Shown here piece after piece: positions 20,801 to 26,991 of a stretch of DNA of 64,000 nucleotides. Every line of letters starts with the position of its first letter. Position 1 is the stretch's first letter. The DNA is from Gracilimonas sp017641085. Lineage in GTDB: Bacteria; Bacteroidota; Rhodothermia; Balneolales; Balneolaceae. The stretch is taken from the NCBI RefSeq assembly GCF_046115515.1, contig NZ_CP175953.1, one strand, 5' to 3'. Below the pieces are notes generated by a model. That model was not told where the DNA came from, made no database searches, and saw only the letters and a program-made list of their open reading frames with translations. The position numbers and the translations under genes were made by a program.

Positions 20801-21078
20801 TAGGCTCAGCAGGAATTGGCTTTGCCCTAGGTAGTCGTTCAGCAACCAGCTTATTTAATCTGGGAACAAATACTGGTACAGTATCAAGCTTATTAGGTGC
20901 AAGTGAGAGTTTCCTGAGTGGTGATACTAAAGCCGGGGCCTTGAAATTAGGAGTCGGTATAGGAGGTTTTGGTACCGGCTATAGAACTATCAGGACCGCA
21001 ACAATGCTCGATGGTTACGAAAGAGGTGTTGCAACTTTTGGAGTTGGTTTCTCTGAAACAATATTCAATAATCAATAG
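14887..21078 (+). CDS. Secreted RHS/YD-repeat protein 2
   Basis: This 2,063-aa protein is related to RHS1 over most of its length. A signal peptide (ILGVLLIIVCFSADLFS) precedes a long N-terminal region, YD repeats and the same extra beta domain inserted in the repeats (about residues 1,230-1,325). The core end shows DHLGSIR, YYPFG, LARNYDPEIGRFLQVDP and NPLIRTDPTG near 1,850. The roughly 205-aa tip differs completely from RHS1. It has an acidic start followed by a Gly/Ala/Ser-rich hydrophobic stretch (GAAGAGAISTLGVGSAGIGFALG), suggesting a membrane-inserting or pretoxin-like segment, but no known toxin domain is recognised. Two small membrane-protein genes follow as possible immunity partners. 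Confidence 0.85.
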   Translation: MNLTFKSILGVLLIIVCFSADLFSRQIYDLNKHVEQPELTSFSEYDKPTVDGQGNLNISITLGTIPGRGLDFPITLSYQSGIKVLQPSSWIGLGWNFNPGSITRSPSIGPTNANNLGPYDSGNLNGVDVFDPSGNNRAPDKFIISLPGKGSTEMVQIKEPSYVSHTTPQYQTGEFLTLEHKAWKIEYRMAQLTIDGIKTGMRTAENSGSYDSKVHKQDFSKFLITTEDGTRYLFGAPTLSYVDVPYHDSSNSSNYIKRQDYVSKWRLLAIMGSDYIHDPWVEPSDSESGVWVKFEYGAVYTDSDYPNELSFRQTQYLEEISTPLGSATFNTASRIEPMLQEWEKDPTYHANDTQRRLTQVKFFNSGLVKTVDLVQENTFNPMPNGTSGKGRMKLKALEIKGADGGSLPGYDFDYVANPDVSWPYGEYYHEMVTCMDEFGYINFSELGWVNNNYSGACSSQYNTTPSNANSGAESWSLSSITYPTGLIDLIEYETRSIKGSTELDYYERQELQPTSYKPDFNATASEDVYVAGPHVSVITRNSGMYPFSSTEHYREEYSYGDGTMLSGIPDGYFRRMLGTSSSNRLFAGSNSEPTINYGRVTIDYYEAGDINGTNSWVATLRNFFRISVPKTILFYRNAVQCPDPVMLAQNDMTSTPTCTAGFIWTGNEDWTTGRNKGSYHVARGTDSYPLTEDISYVTSHAGTSDEGLTNHIWTLTENQHPYTEVVKSIGLNQQAIRLNSKISKDGEKYRQVLYVYDEATNLIKQERQVAGTGLFKVKELKRAYTEYTPMEDKNMLSQIARVNEGYEDNGTITWKRGKVTTWKDTGIPTDPLLWKPWKEFSWKSDQPVTGNTVGFNAWSSGNTPSGWILDKEMTHYDLHGNLLELTLPNSTTVDYNYGFNSSKLTSVHLTEGVASSPTTLSVNLWYNNDFIKISRLMDQSGVNTYYEYDEHGRLISVKNHNQKLVKSYQYDYGLDFNYSEYFTLNRIIETTYTNPSDTSENVKSYKYYDGMSRLKQTVTEANGGYIVGQNDYGKRGFIEKQWNLYLDQNVNNGEFVTPSNARSRATQYYKSKLGLSYNPHPYNKKEYYGLSVPKVMNEYPAWTNVESNLQYNFAQDTVSGVSIKFIETIDEEGNKTKVFKNYLGQEVRKIVAENTSIEMTTDFEYDEVGNLVKSISPRGLETTYEYNTLGQLTQKSLPDQDANVDYRYDKLGNLRFEQDANHKSQKNDLSTSISGGTYISKTLTVTTDGELELDYCWVDLFLGNYYITVEDADTGVDIDTKTLSSESGCQGPFRYEVDPGNYRFIGQAQDPGDIVTFQGTFAFDSYDVYKYTKYDRLGRPIETGEYSGGVSFASANPDNEDFPTSGHQASIKYYYDGDHTPFSSTYSPSNADGKLTKVSYRDLSTTSTNSWGHDWFSYNNLGKIEWKISEPYGLSTHKIIKYNYDLLGRLTRLDYQPTVSFERFITWQEYDAYGRLEYVYTDTDTNISGRQKEIQFVYNPDGTVEQKKFGNSTVQIQDMGYTIRGWLEKVNNTSSIGSDKFAMKLSYTANGNISQQQWKQPAKNSNLATYNYSYDAANRLINANFSGSGYSSSAFDVTNITYDDNGNLKQYIRRDQNGSVGTTGYMVFSIESGSNKINYSNDQVLYEQFDFSYDANGNMQKNDLNGLESAQYDWRNLPSILMANSSTLYYAYNPDGKRVRKRVGSTDVHYVRGIDGQVLAVYNNDNLEYHNVFAGSEMVGSYDRSQRRYFLKDHLGSIRTTVDQYGNVDGYDDYYPFGKIMPGRSSNSANPADDFKYTGHERDDEANITLDYMLARNYDPEIGRFLQVDPMHSERAWVSSYNYAQNNPLIRTDPTGMLDDIFLNSETNEYSIIRTDDEHDVLYVDGKVAGATDVSFWEDGASNIYDSYTNYFMENSWAISDDNWLGNFNRAERMEVKQGIFNARMAMGQHSALITMTKMGAAGAGAISTLGVGSAGIGFALGSRSATSLFNLGTNTGTVSSLLGASESFLSGDTKAGALKLGVGIGGFGTGYRTIRTATMLDGYERGVATFGVGFSETIFNNQ

Positions 21079-21091
21079 GATTGATAAAATT

Positions 21092-21292
21092 ATGAACACT
21101 GAAAATTTTTATATCGGCTTAGCACTAGTCCTTTTATCAATTTTTTGTTTAGCTCAATTCATTTATACAAAAAAAAAGTTTTATCCAGCAAAAAGAGATC
21201 AAATGGATGGAGGTACAATGAGATTACTGTATGGTGGGATTGTAATGCTAATAATAGGCATCTCTCTAATCGTATTGAGTTATAACCCCTAA
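21092..21292 (+). CDS. Two-helix small membrane protein, candidate RHS2 immunity
   Basis: The protein is 66 aa with two hydrophobic helices (about 7-25 and 45-63) and a basic loop (KKKFYPAKRDQ). The ATG at 21092 is 13 bases after the RHS2 stop. Small membrane proteins placed directly after a toxin with a hydrophobic tip are often immunity proteins; no homology supports this here. Confidence 0.5.
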   Translation: MNTENFYIGLALVLLSIFCLAQFIYTKKKFYPAKRDQMDGGTMRLLYGGIVMLIIGISLIVLSYNP

Positions 21293-21305
21293 CCCTTTTT
21301 TGTTC

Positions 21306-21384
21306 TAGTTCCATTAACAAAAGCATTAGGGACGATATCAACTACGACAAATGCAGCAGCTACAGCATTATCAATCACCGATTA
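21306..21384 (+). pseudogene. Possible orphan RHS tip remnant
   Basis: A short open frame reads VPLTKALGTISTTTNAAATALSITD and ends at TAA. Its Ala/Thr-rich composition resembles an RHS tip end. It has no start codon or core, and it is followed by another two-helix membrane gene. This fits a displaced toxin tip left next to its partner, as seen in RHS arrays. The evidence is composition and position only. Confidence 0.25.
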
Positions 21385-21445
21385 AACTTTTTAATGGAGG
21401 AGTGCTCAAGATGCCTCAATACGTACTAAATCAACTTTACACTAT

Positions 21446-21460
21446 GGAGGCTCTGCCTCC
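21446..21460. repeat. REP-like short palindrome, copy 2
   Basis: GGAGGCTCTGCCTCC, a perfect 6-bp stem with a 3-base loop, preceded by CTAT and followed by AACT as in the copy at 14441. Confidence 0.5.
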
Positions 21461-21503
21461 AACTTTGTTTCTTAACTTTAAAACAAAATCAAAGAGTTTA
21501 TCG

Positions 21504-21698
21504 ATGAAAACTAAAATTCTTTGCTGGATTGGAATCATCTGGGGTGGAGCGATCGTGATTAGAGGAATTGCTTCTATTTCGACTTTGTCAGATTCAGCAA
21601 CTGATGCTGGCAGATTTACCGCTCTTTTTTTCGGGATTATTCTTCTTGGGGTAAGCATTTATAATCTTCGAAAAGAGTATAAGAAAAAGGATAAGTAA
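21504..21698 (+). CDS. Small two-helix membrane protein
   Basis: The protein is 64 aa with hydrophobic segments at about 5-22 and 38-55 and a strongly basic C-terminus (RKEYKKKDK). Its size and topology resemble the 66-aa protein behind RHS2. It could be an orphan immunity protein for the lost tip upstream. The ATG at 21504 is the first that gives a normal membrane protein; the open frame upstream runs through a REP-like repeat and is unlikely to be translated. Confidence 0.45.
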   Translation: MKTKILCWIGIIWGGAIVIRGIASISTLSDSATDAGRFTALFFGIILLGVSIYNLRKEYKKKDK

Positions 21699-21802
21699 AA
21701 TGGTTCATAAATATTTATGATCATAAAAACATTGCCAATATGAAACTAAGGTCTGGCGGGAAGAGCAGCCATAGTTTGTTAATTTTTTAGTACTATCACT
21801 AT

Positions 21803-23164
21803 ATGAATTGCTCTCCTTTTCAAATACAGGGCGAAGAAGGTTCGGCTCTGGCTTCCGTACTCATAATTATCGTGATTGTCAGCCTTTTTATCGGGGTAGT
21901 TCTTTCAGGGATATATCTGCAGAATGGGTTCATTCAAAAAGACATTAATGAAGTAAAAGCCCGTTATGCTGCCGAAGCCGGTATTGCTTTTTTTCTCAGT
22001 GAAATTAAATATTCAGCTGTAAATAGGGATACTTCCATAATAGTTACAGTTCATGACTGCACAAAAGTAACCATTAATGCCAAGCCCTTCGGCGGTTTTT
22101 TGGATGTTGAATCTATGGCAATGGTAAAAGGAAAAGAGAAGAAAATTCGGGTACTTGCAGGAGCTTCAAAAACCTATCCATTCGAGTATGCAGTTGTTTT
22201 AGGGGACACCAGCTCAGTGCTTATGCTAACCGGTTCAACTCAATTGAAAGGAAACATACTAACAGGGCAAATCGGAACAAGAACCACGGATTTTAAAGGA
22301 ATTTCCTTTAGCGGAAGTTTGGAAGGAGAACAAACTCAACAATCAGGGGAGCTTTTATCAAGCTTTAATGCCAGCTTCATTCAAAATCAGGAAGCAGTAA
22401 TCAAAAACTCGTTTAAAGATGGGAAATTCAGCTCGTTTTCCAGTAACTATAATGGCGCTGGGAATTCAAATGCAGCGGCTGAGGACACGCTCTATTTTGA
22501 CGGTGATATTTCCTGGTCTACCCGAGATTCTATTTCCTTCCCAAAAGATCTGATAATTGCCGTAAATGGAAACATGACACTAAACGGGAATTATCATTTT
22601 GGGGAGTTTACAAAGCTATTGGTTAGAGACACCTTAAGAGTTGGAGGCAGTGTTTCAGGGGAACATGTACTCATGTACGCTGGGCAGTCTCTTCAAGTTG
22701 GGGGTGCGGCTCAGTTTAGTGCTCAAGTCATTTCAGGAGGCGAAATCATTATTCGGGATAATGCCTGGCTAACTTACCCAAGCATGATCTATACGGACCA
22801 AGAGCTTTCTACGGATCGGCAGGAGATTATCATTGATATTAGAGATAATGCCAGATTAGATGGAACCATAGTTTACCCGGTTCCAACCACCAATTTTACA
22901 TCTGGACTTTTTCGGTTCAGAGTATCTGATCAGGCGGTAGTCCGCGGAGGGGTATACACGCTGGGTCAAACCGAACTGGAGGGAACCGTATTAGGGAGTG
23001 TGTTAACCCAACAGTTTTATTTTTACGAGTCTCCTTCTTCCTATATCAATTGGCTAAAGGATGCAGAGGTAGACTTTTCGGGCAGGCCGGAAAACTATGT
23101 TGTGCCCTTAGGATTTTCTGAACACCCGAAATATCAAATGGTAGACTGGTCGGAGGTTCCATGA
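21803..23164 (+). CDS. PilX/GspK-like pilin-domain protein with beta-rich body
   Basis: The 453-aa protein carries a prepilin-type N-terminus: QGEEGSALASVLIIIVIVSLFIGVV, with the cleavage Gly followed by a long hydrophobic helix and the KARYAAEAG segment typical of PilX/GspK-type proteins. The remainder is rich in short beta repeats (for example GDISW, NGNMTLNGNYHFG, RVGGSVSGEHVL), reminiscent of polymer-forming or beta-helix folds. It probably sits at the pseudopilus tip. Its stop overlaps the next gene (ATGA). It begins the second half of the secretion operon, after the RHS genes. Confidence 0.65.
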   Translation: MNCSPFQIQGEEGSALASVLIIIVIVSLFIGVVLSGIYLQNGFIQKDINEVKARYAAEAGIAFFLSEIKYSAVNRDTSIIVTVHDCTKVTINAKPFGGFLDVESMAMVKGKEKKIRVLAGASKTYPFEYAVVLGDTSSVLMLTGSTQLKGNILTGQIGTRTTDFKGISFSGSLEGEQTQQSGELLSSFNASFIQNQEAVIKNSFKDGKFSSFSSNYNGAGNSNAAAEDTLYFDGDISWSTRDSISFPKDLIIAVNGNMTLNGNYHFGEFTKLLVRDTLRVGGSVSGEHVLMYAGQSLQVGGAAQFSAQVISGGEIIIRDNAWLTYPSMIYTDQELSTDRQEIIIDIRDNARLDGTIVYPVPTTNFTSGLFRFRVSDQAVVRGGVYTLGQTELEGTVLGSVLTQQFYFYESPSSYINWLKDAEVDFSGRPENYVVPLGFSEHPKYQMVDWSEVP

Positions 23165-23511
23165 TCAAAGAAGAGGATGGGTATAGTCTGGTAGAAACAC
23201 TGGTGGCATTAGCTATACTGTTAGCTGTGCTGGTTCCGGCTGCTATGTTCCTGGGCGTGGCGGGAGGAAATACCCTCGCTAAAGATAAAATTACCTCGTT
23301 CAATCTGGCTAAAAATGTAATGGAAGAAGCACTTATTGCTCAGGACAGTACTTCCTCAGTAGTGCTGAAAGATTCCAAATGGTGGATAAAGACGGTGATA
23401 TCACAAGAAAGTGAACACCTGTATTCCATAGGCGTTTCTGTGTTCAAAGACGATACGCTGCGATCACCAACGGTAACCTTACATACAAAGCGGTTATGGT
23501 ACGACAAGTAG
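23161..23511 (+). CDS. Minor pseudopilin, GspI-like
   Basis: The protein is 116 aa. The prepilin signal KEEDG is followed by mature YSLVETLVALAILLAVLVPA with Glu at position 5. Size and gene order between a GspK-like and a GspJ-like gene suggest GspI. It overlaps both neighbours, indicating translational coupling. Confidence 0.75.
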   Translation: MIKEEDGYSLVETLVALAILLAVLVPAAMFLGVAGGNTLAKDKITSFNLAKNVMEEALIAQDSTSSVVLKDSKWWIKTVISQESEHLYSIGVSVFKDDTLRSPTVTLHTKRLWYDK

Positions 23512-23981
23512 TACATGCTGAAGATGGGTACACGCTGGTCGAAATACTGTTAGCCATGGCGATCTTCTCGGTTGTCATGAGCCTGGTGTCTGTGACGTTT
23601 ATATTTGTAAGTGGAAGAATGGTAGCCTGGAATGAGCAGATTTCGTTTTATAATGATGTTCAGATTTTGAATAACCAATTGTATAATGATGTCTTTAGGG
23701 CAGACGCTATTTCCTATACAGATTCGACTCTTTTGGTTGAATTTGAAGAAAAGCAGAACAAGACTTACTCCTGGACGGATGGATTGTTGAGGATAAATAA
23801 GGAATCATTATTTTTGCCACAGGATAGTGTGTATGTTAACATCTCTGAAATGTTGGAGGAGGAACAAAATGTGGTCAGGTATATCCTGTTTTTTAAAAGG
23901 GAGTCCAGAAGCATGACAGATTCAGCTACAATTAAAGTCAGAAAACCGGTGCTATGGGAACGATCAAATACTACAGACTAA
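23496..23981 (+). CDS. Minor pseudopilin, GspJ-like
   Basis: The protein is 161 aa. The prepilin signal HAEDG is followed by YTLVEILLAMAIFSVVMSLVS, again with Glu at mature position 5. The longer globular domain fits GspJ or PilW. It overlaps the GspI-like gene by 16 bases and precedes the GspF gene by 8 bases. Confidence 0.75.
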   Translation: MVRQVVHAEDGYTLVEILLAMAIFSVVMSLVSVTFIFVSGRMVAWNEQISFYNDVQILNNQLYNDVFRADAISYTDSTLLVEFEEKQNKTYSWTDGLLRINKESLFLPQDSVYVNISEMLEEEQNVVRYILFFKRESRSMTDSATIKVRKPVLWERSNTTD

Positions 23982-23989
23982 GTTGAATC

Positions 23990-25120
23990 ATGGGTAAATA
24001 TCCAGCGTCTATAGAAAAGCAGTTATCCGGTAAGGACTCTAAAGAGAGTTTTCTGAAAAAGGATATCGATATCCCTTTTTTATCGAAAGTACCTGAAAAA
24101 GAAATCATCGATTTTACCCGAAATGTGGGGGTCATGCTCCGGGCCCGACTCCCTCTCATGAAAGCGTTAGCTACGGCAGAGGCTCAGACATCCCACAAAA
24201 AATTCAAACCTATTGTAGCTGATATTCGAAAATCGGTCAAGAAAGGAAATAGCCTAGCCAAGTCACTGGAGAAGCATCCAGACGTTTTCGATGACATTTA
24301 CAGGCAGTTAACCAAAGTAGGAGAAGTATCCGGAACACTGGGTGAAATCATGCTTCGGCTCTCTGCCTACCGGGAGAAAGCATACAAGCTTAAACAACGC
24401 ATTCGAATGGCTCTGGCCTATCCGGGGATGATCATCGGGGTAGCTATTGCAGCAGTAAGTTTCCTGCTGATTTTTGTCGTACCCACCTTTGTAGATATGT
24501 ACCAGGATTTTCAGGCAGAACTTCCAGCCCCTACAAAAATGATTCTCGCCGTAAGCAATTTTCTAACGAATTATAGCTTAATTATTGGAGTGGCGATTAT
24601 ACTTGCCGGTGTTGGTATTAATTATGGTCTAAAAACAAGCAAGGGCAAGGCGTTCGTAGACCGGTTGCTGTTCCGTATTCCCTATTTTGGAGAGCTCTAC
24701 ACCAAAAGTTTGGTCAGCCAGTTTACGAAAACATTAGCTACGCTCTTGCATAGTGGTATTACCTTATCTGATGCACTTAACATTCTTAAAGAGTCCTCCA
24801 ATAATCTGATTCTCCAGAAAGAGGTAAGCCTGATGGCTTCATCCATCCGAAAGGGCAAGAGCTTCAAACAGTCGCTTTCAGATAGCGTTATATTTCCAGA
24901 AATGGTCATCCAAATGATCAACGTTGGAGAGGAAACTGCCAACCTTGATGAAATGCTTACCCAGGTAGCTGACCTATATGAAGAAGAAACGGATATTATG
25001 GTAGAGGGACTTACTTCTGTAATTGAACCGTTTTTGATTGTATTTATTGGTTTAATTATTGGGGTGATTATAGTGGCTTTGTATTTACCTATTTTCGAGC
25101 TGGTGAATGTTATTGGGTAA
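23990..25120 (+). CDS. GspF/PilC inner-membrane platform protein
   Basis: The 376-aa protein has the duplicated GspF domain with hydrophobic segments at about 145-170, 198-218 and 345-370. It shows typical motifs such as MLRARLPLMKAL and the repeat LLHSGITLSDAL, and ends in VIVALYLPIFELVNVIG, a hallmark of the family. It recruits the GspE/PilB ATPase to the platform. It closes the locus on this side, separated from gspE by about 22 kb. Confidence 0.92.
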   Translation: MGKYPASIEKQLSGKDSKESFLKKDIDIPFLSKVPEKEIIDFTRNVGVMLRARLPLMKALATAEAQTSHKKFKPIVADIRKSVKKGNSLAKSLEKHPDVFDDIYRQLTKVGEVSGTLGEIMLRLSAYREKAYKLKQRIRMALAYPGMIIGVAIAAVSFLLIFVVPTFVDMYQDFQAELPAPTKMILAVSNFLTNYSLIIGVAIILAGVGINYGLKTSKGKAFVDRLLFRIPYFGELYTKSLVSQFTKTLATLLHSGITLSDALNILKESSNNLILQKEVSLMASSIRKGKSFKQSLSDSVIFPEMVIQMINVGEETANLDEMLTQVADLYEEETDIMVEGLTSVIEPFLIVFIGLIIGVIIVALYLPIFELVNVIG

Positions 25121-25164
25121 ACAAGTGCATGGTCTGCGTAAATTAATGGAACACAAAGTTGATT

Positions 25165-25542
25165 CTACTTACTGTCTTTTAGATCGAAGAATGCATTAAA
25201 TTCTTTCTTTGTCAAAACTTCTCGGTAATCCTTAAGTAATGTATCAGCAATACCCGCTGTAAAAAATTCCAACATAGATCTGGAGAAGAAAAAGAACAGA
25301 TTTTTTGCAACGCTGGCATCTGTTTTCCGGCGTATTTCCCATAGTTTTTTTCGTCGAACTTCCGGAAAGTTGACTCCTAAACGATGATCGATGATATAAT
25401 CGAATTCTTTGCGCATTAGCGATAATTTCTCGTCTTCAGAAGGTTCTGATGAACCTCTTTCATATAAGCTGGTGATGCGTTCTTCAAATTCTGCTCTAGT
25501 AATTCTCGGGCCATGCCCAAGCTGTTCATCTCTACTTTGCAT
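25165..25542 (-). CDS. Uncharacterised 125-aa protein
   Basis: No family is recognised. It is charged and helical (ITRAEFEERITSLYERG, then MRKEFDYIIDHRLGVNF), with a short aromatic stretch (NLFFFFSRSMLEFF). It lies 58 bases downstream of the 304-aa gene on the same strand, so both may form one transcript. It ends at TAG and converges with the GspF gene. Confidence 0.5.
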   Translation of the reverse strand: MQSRDEQLGHGPRITRAEFEERITSLYERGSSEPSEDEKLSLMRKEFDYIIDHRLGVNFPEVRRKKLWEIRRKTDASVAKNLFFFFSRSMLEFFTAGIADTLLKDYREVLTKKEFNAFFDLKDSK

Positions 25543-25600
25543 AGTAGTCTGATGCGGATATGAATAATTTTCAGGTAGAGTGTCTATAAAAGACCTCTAC

Positions 25601-26515
25601 TTATAAATCACTATACACATTTTTCATGACCTCTTCACCGAAAACTGAGGAGATGATATCAGGGTCAGCTAACACTACTCGCTCGTCACGTTTAAGTTCG
25701 AAAAGGTTCTGAAACTGTTGTTCATTGAGGCTATTAGCTACATCGTCCTGGAACTCCCGGGTGATATCGTTGAATTTTTTCACAAACTCGGTGTCATTAG
25801 ATGTGATTTCTGCTGATTTATCGTGACTTATATCAAGGCCTGCGATCTTTACTTCCAAATTTTCCTTAGCCATCAATAAGGTTCTGTATGTATTACCTAA
25901 GTCACTTTCATCACCTAGTTTTAACTGAATATCTCTTTCAAAAAGCCGAAGGTTGAATTTCATATTGTCGGTTCTATCATGTGATTTTTGGGAATAGCGA
26001 GAATAAGTGCTTCTAACTGACTTTAAGTATTTTACTTCTTTATTCATGGATTGAGTTGTTTCAGGAACAACAATCTTTTCAGTAATGCGGTGTCTGTTTT
26101 TTTTCGTGACGGAGCATTCCTTTAGGTCACCGGATATATTGGAATGTTTTCTGAAAGGGGAGTAACAAGGGTTTAACCAACTTCTGCCGGGTCGCCCGTA
26201 AGTGCCAAAAATCCCAGATGACACCCAATACCCTCTGGCTCCACTTACAAGTATTCCGGCTGGTATTAATATACGGTTCGCCGCCTGATGGCATACACCA
26301 TTAATGAGATAGCACCGTATATTGGCCTTCTCATCAGATTCTGCAATGACGTTCGCTCGTTTAGTACTCCCATTTCCGGTATTAAAAGCTGTGCCCCCAG
26401 TTTTACCACCCCAGCATCCCCAGGCTTTATTTCCATTTCCGCACTCCACGTAGGTGTGATCTGCAGCTTTAGCGAAAAGTTTTGTTGGATATTTTTTAGC
26501 TATTAAGACTCCCAT
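25601..26515 (-). CDS. Uncharacterised protein with Cys/His/Gly-rich N-terminal domain
   Basis: The 304-aa protein has two parts. Residues 20-130 are rich in Cys, Gly and aromatic residues: ECGNGNKAWGCWGGKTGG at about 24-41, NGVCHQAANRI at 72-82 and SGARGYWVSSGIFGTYGRPG at about 91-110. Conserved Cys75-His76 with downstream Asn and Gly motifs suggests a metal-binding or cysteine-hydrolase-like fold, but no family is named with confidence. Residues 150-304 are helical and charged. It starts at ATG 26515, with an inverted repeat 63 bases upstream. It could belong to the host or to the neighbouring accessory block. Confidence 0.55.
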   Translation of the reverse strand: MGVLIAKKYPTKLFAKAADHTYVECGNGNKAWGCWGGKTGGTAFNTGNGSTKRANVIAESDEKANIRCYLINGVCHQAANRILIPAGILVSGARGYWVSSGIFGTYGRPGRSWLNPCYSPFRKHSNISGDLKECSVTKKNRHRITEKIVVPETTQSMNKEVKYLKSVRSTYSRYSQKSHDRTDNMKFNLRLFERDIQLKLGDESDLGNTYRTLLMAKENLEVKIAGLDISHDKSAEITSNDTEFVKKFNDITREFQDDVANSLNEQQFQNLFELKRDERVVLADPDIISSVFGEEVMKNVYSDL

Positions 26516-26577
26516 AGATGTCTCCAGTATTATTTGTTTTTACCTTGTAATAAGTAGCAAATTAACCCATCTAACAC

Positions 26578-26595
26578 ACCACATATGTATGTGGT
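26578..26595. promoter_or_regulatory. Inverted repeat upstream of the 304-aa gene
   Basis: ACCACATA and TATGTGGT, separated by two bases, form a perfect 8-bp inverted repeat 63 bases before the minus-strand start at 26515. It is placed as an operator would be. The rest of 26516-26991 shows no gene on either strand. Confidence 0.4.
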
Positions 26596-26991
26596 CTTAC
26601 TACTGTTTAGATCAAAGCTTTAGGTTTCCAATAGCAGTGGATATCTCAGTTAACTAATCATGACACTTGTGCCAACTTTTTGTTGAAGCTTAAGCCTTAG
26701 AGATAATGAGACTTGCTCAGAATCGACTGTTCGCAAGCTAAATGTCAGCCAAGAAAATTCCTAAAAGGCAGATATGAAAAATTTAGAAAAAAATATTTCA
26801 ATTCCTGTTTTCGGCCTAAAAACGAAAATGCACTTCTGGAGAAATTAACTCGAAGCTGTGAGGTAGGTAGAAAATAGAATAGATTTCTGTAACCTTAGTA
26901 AAAAGGCCGGGGGTGGGATATGGAACCTTAATCCTAAAGATTGAAATTAACTCAACCCTCTGGTGTGAAGGCTGATCAATATTTGTGCATC

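Noticed and set aside
21351..21503. N-terminal extension of the 64-aa membrane protein
   Set aside because: It reads through a REP-like hairpin. The ATG at 21504 gives a normal small membrane protein.
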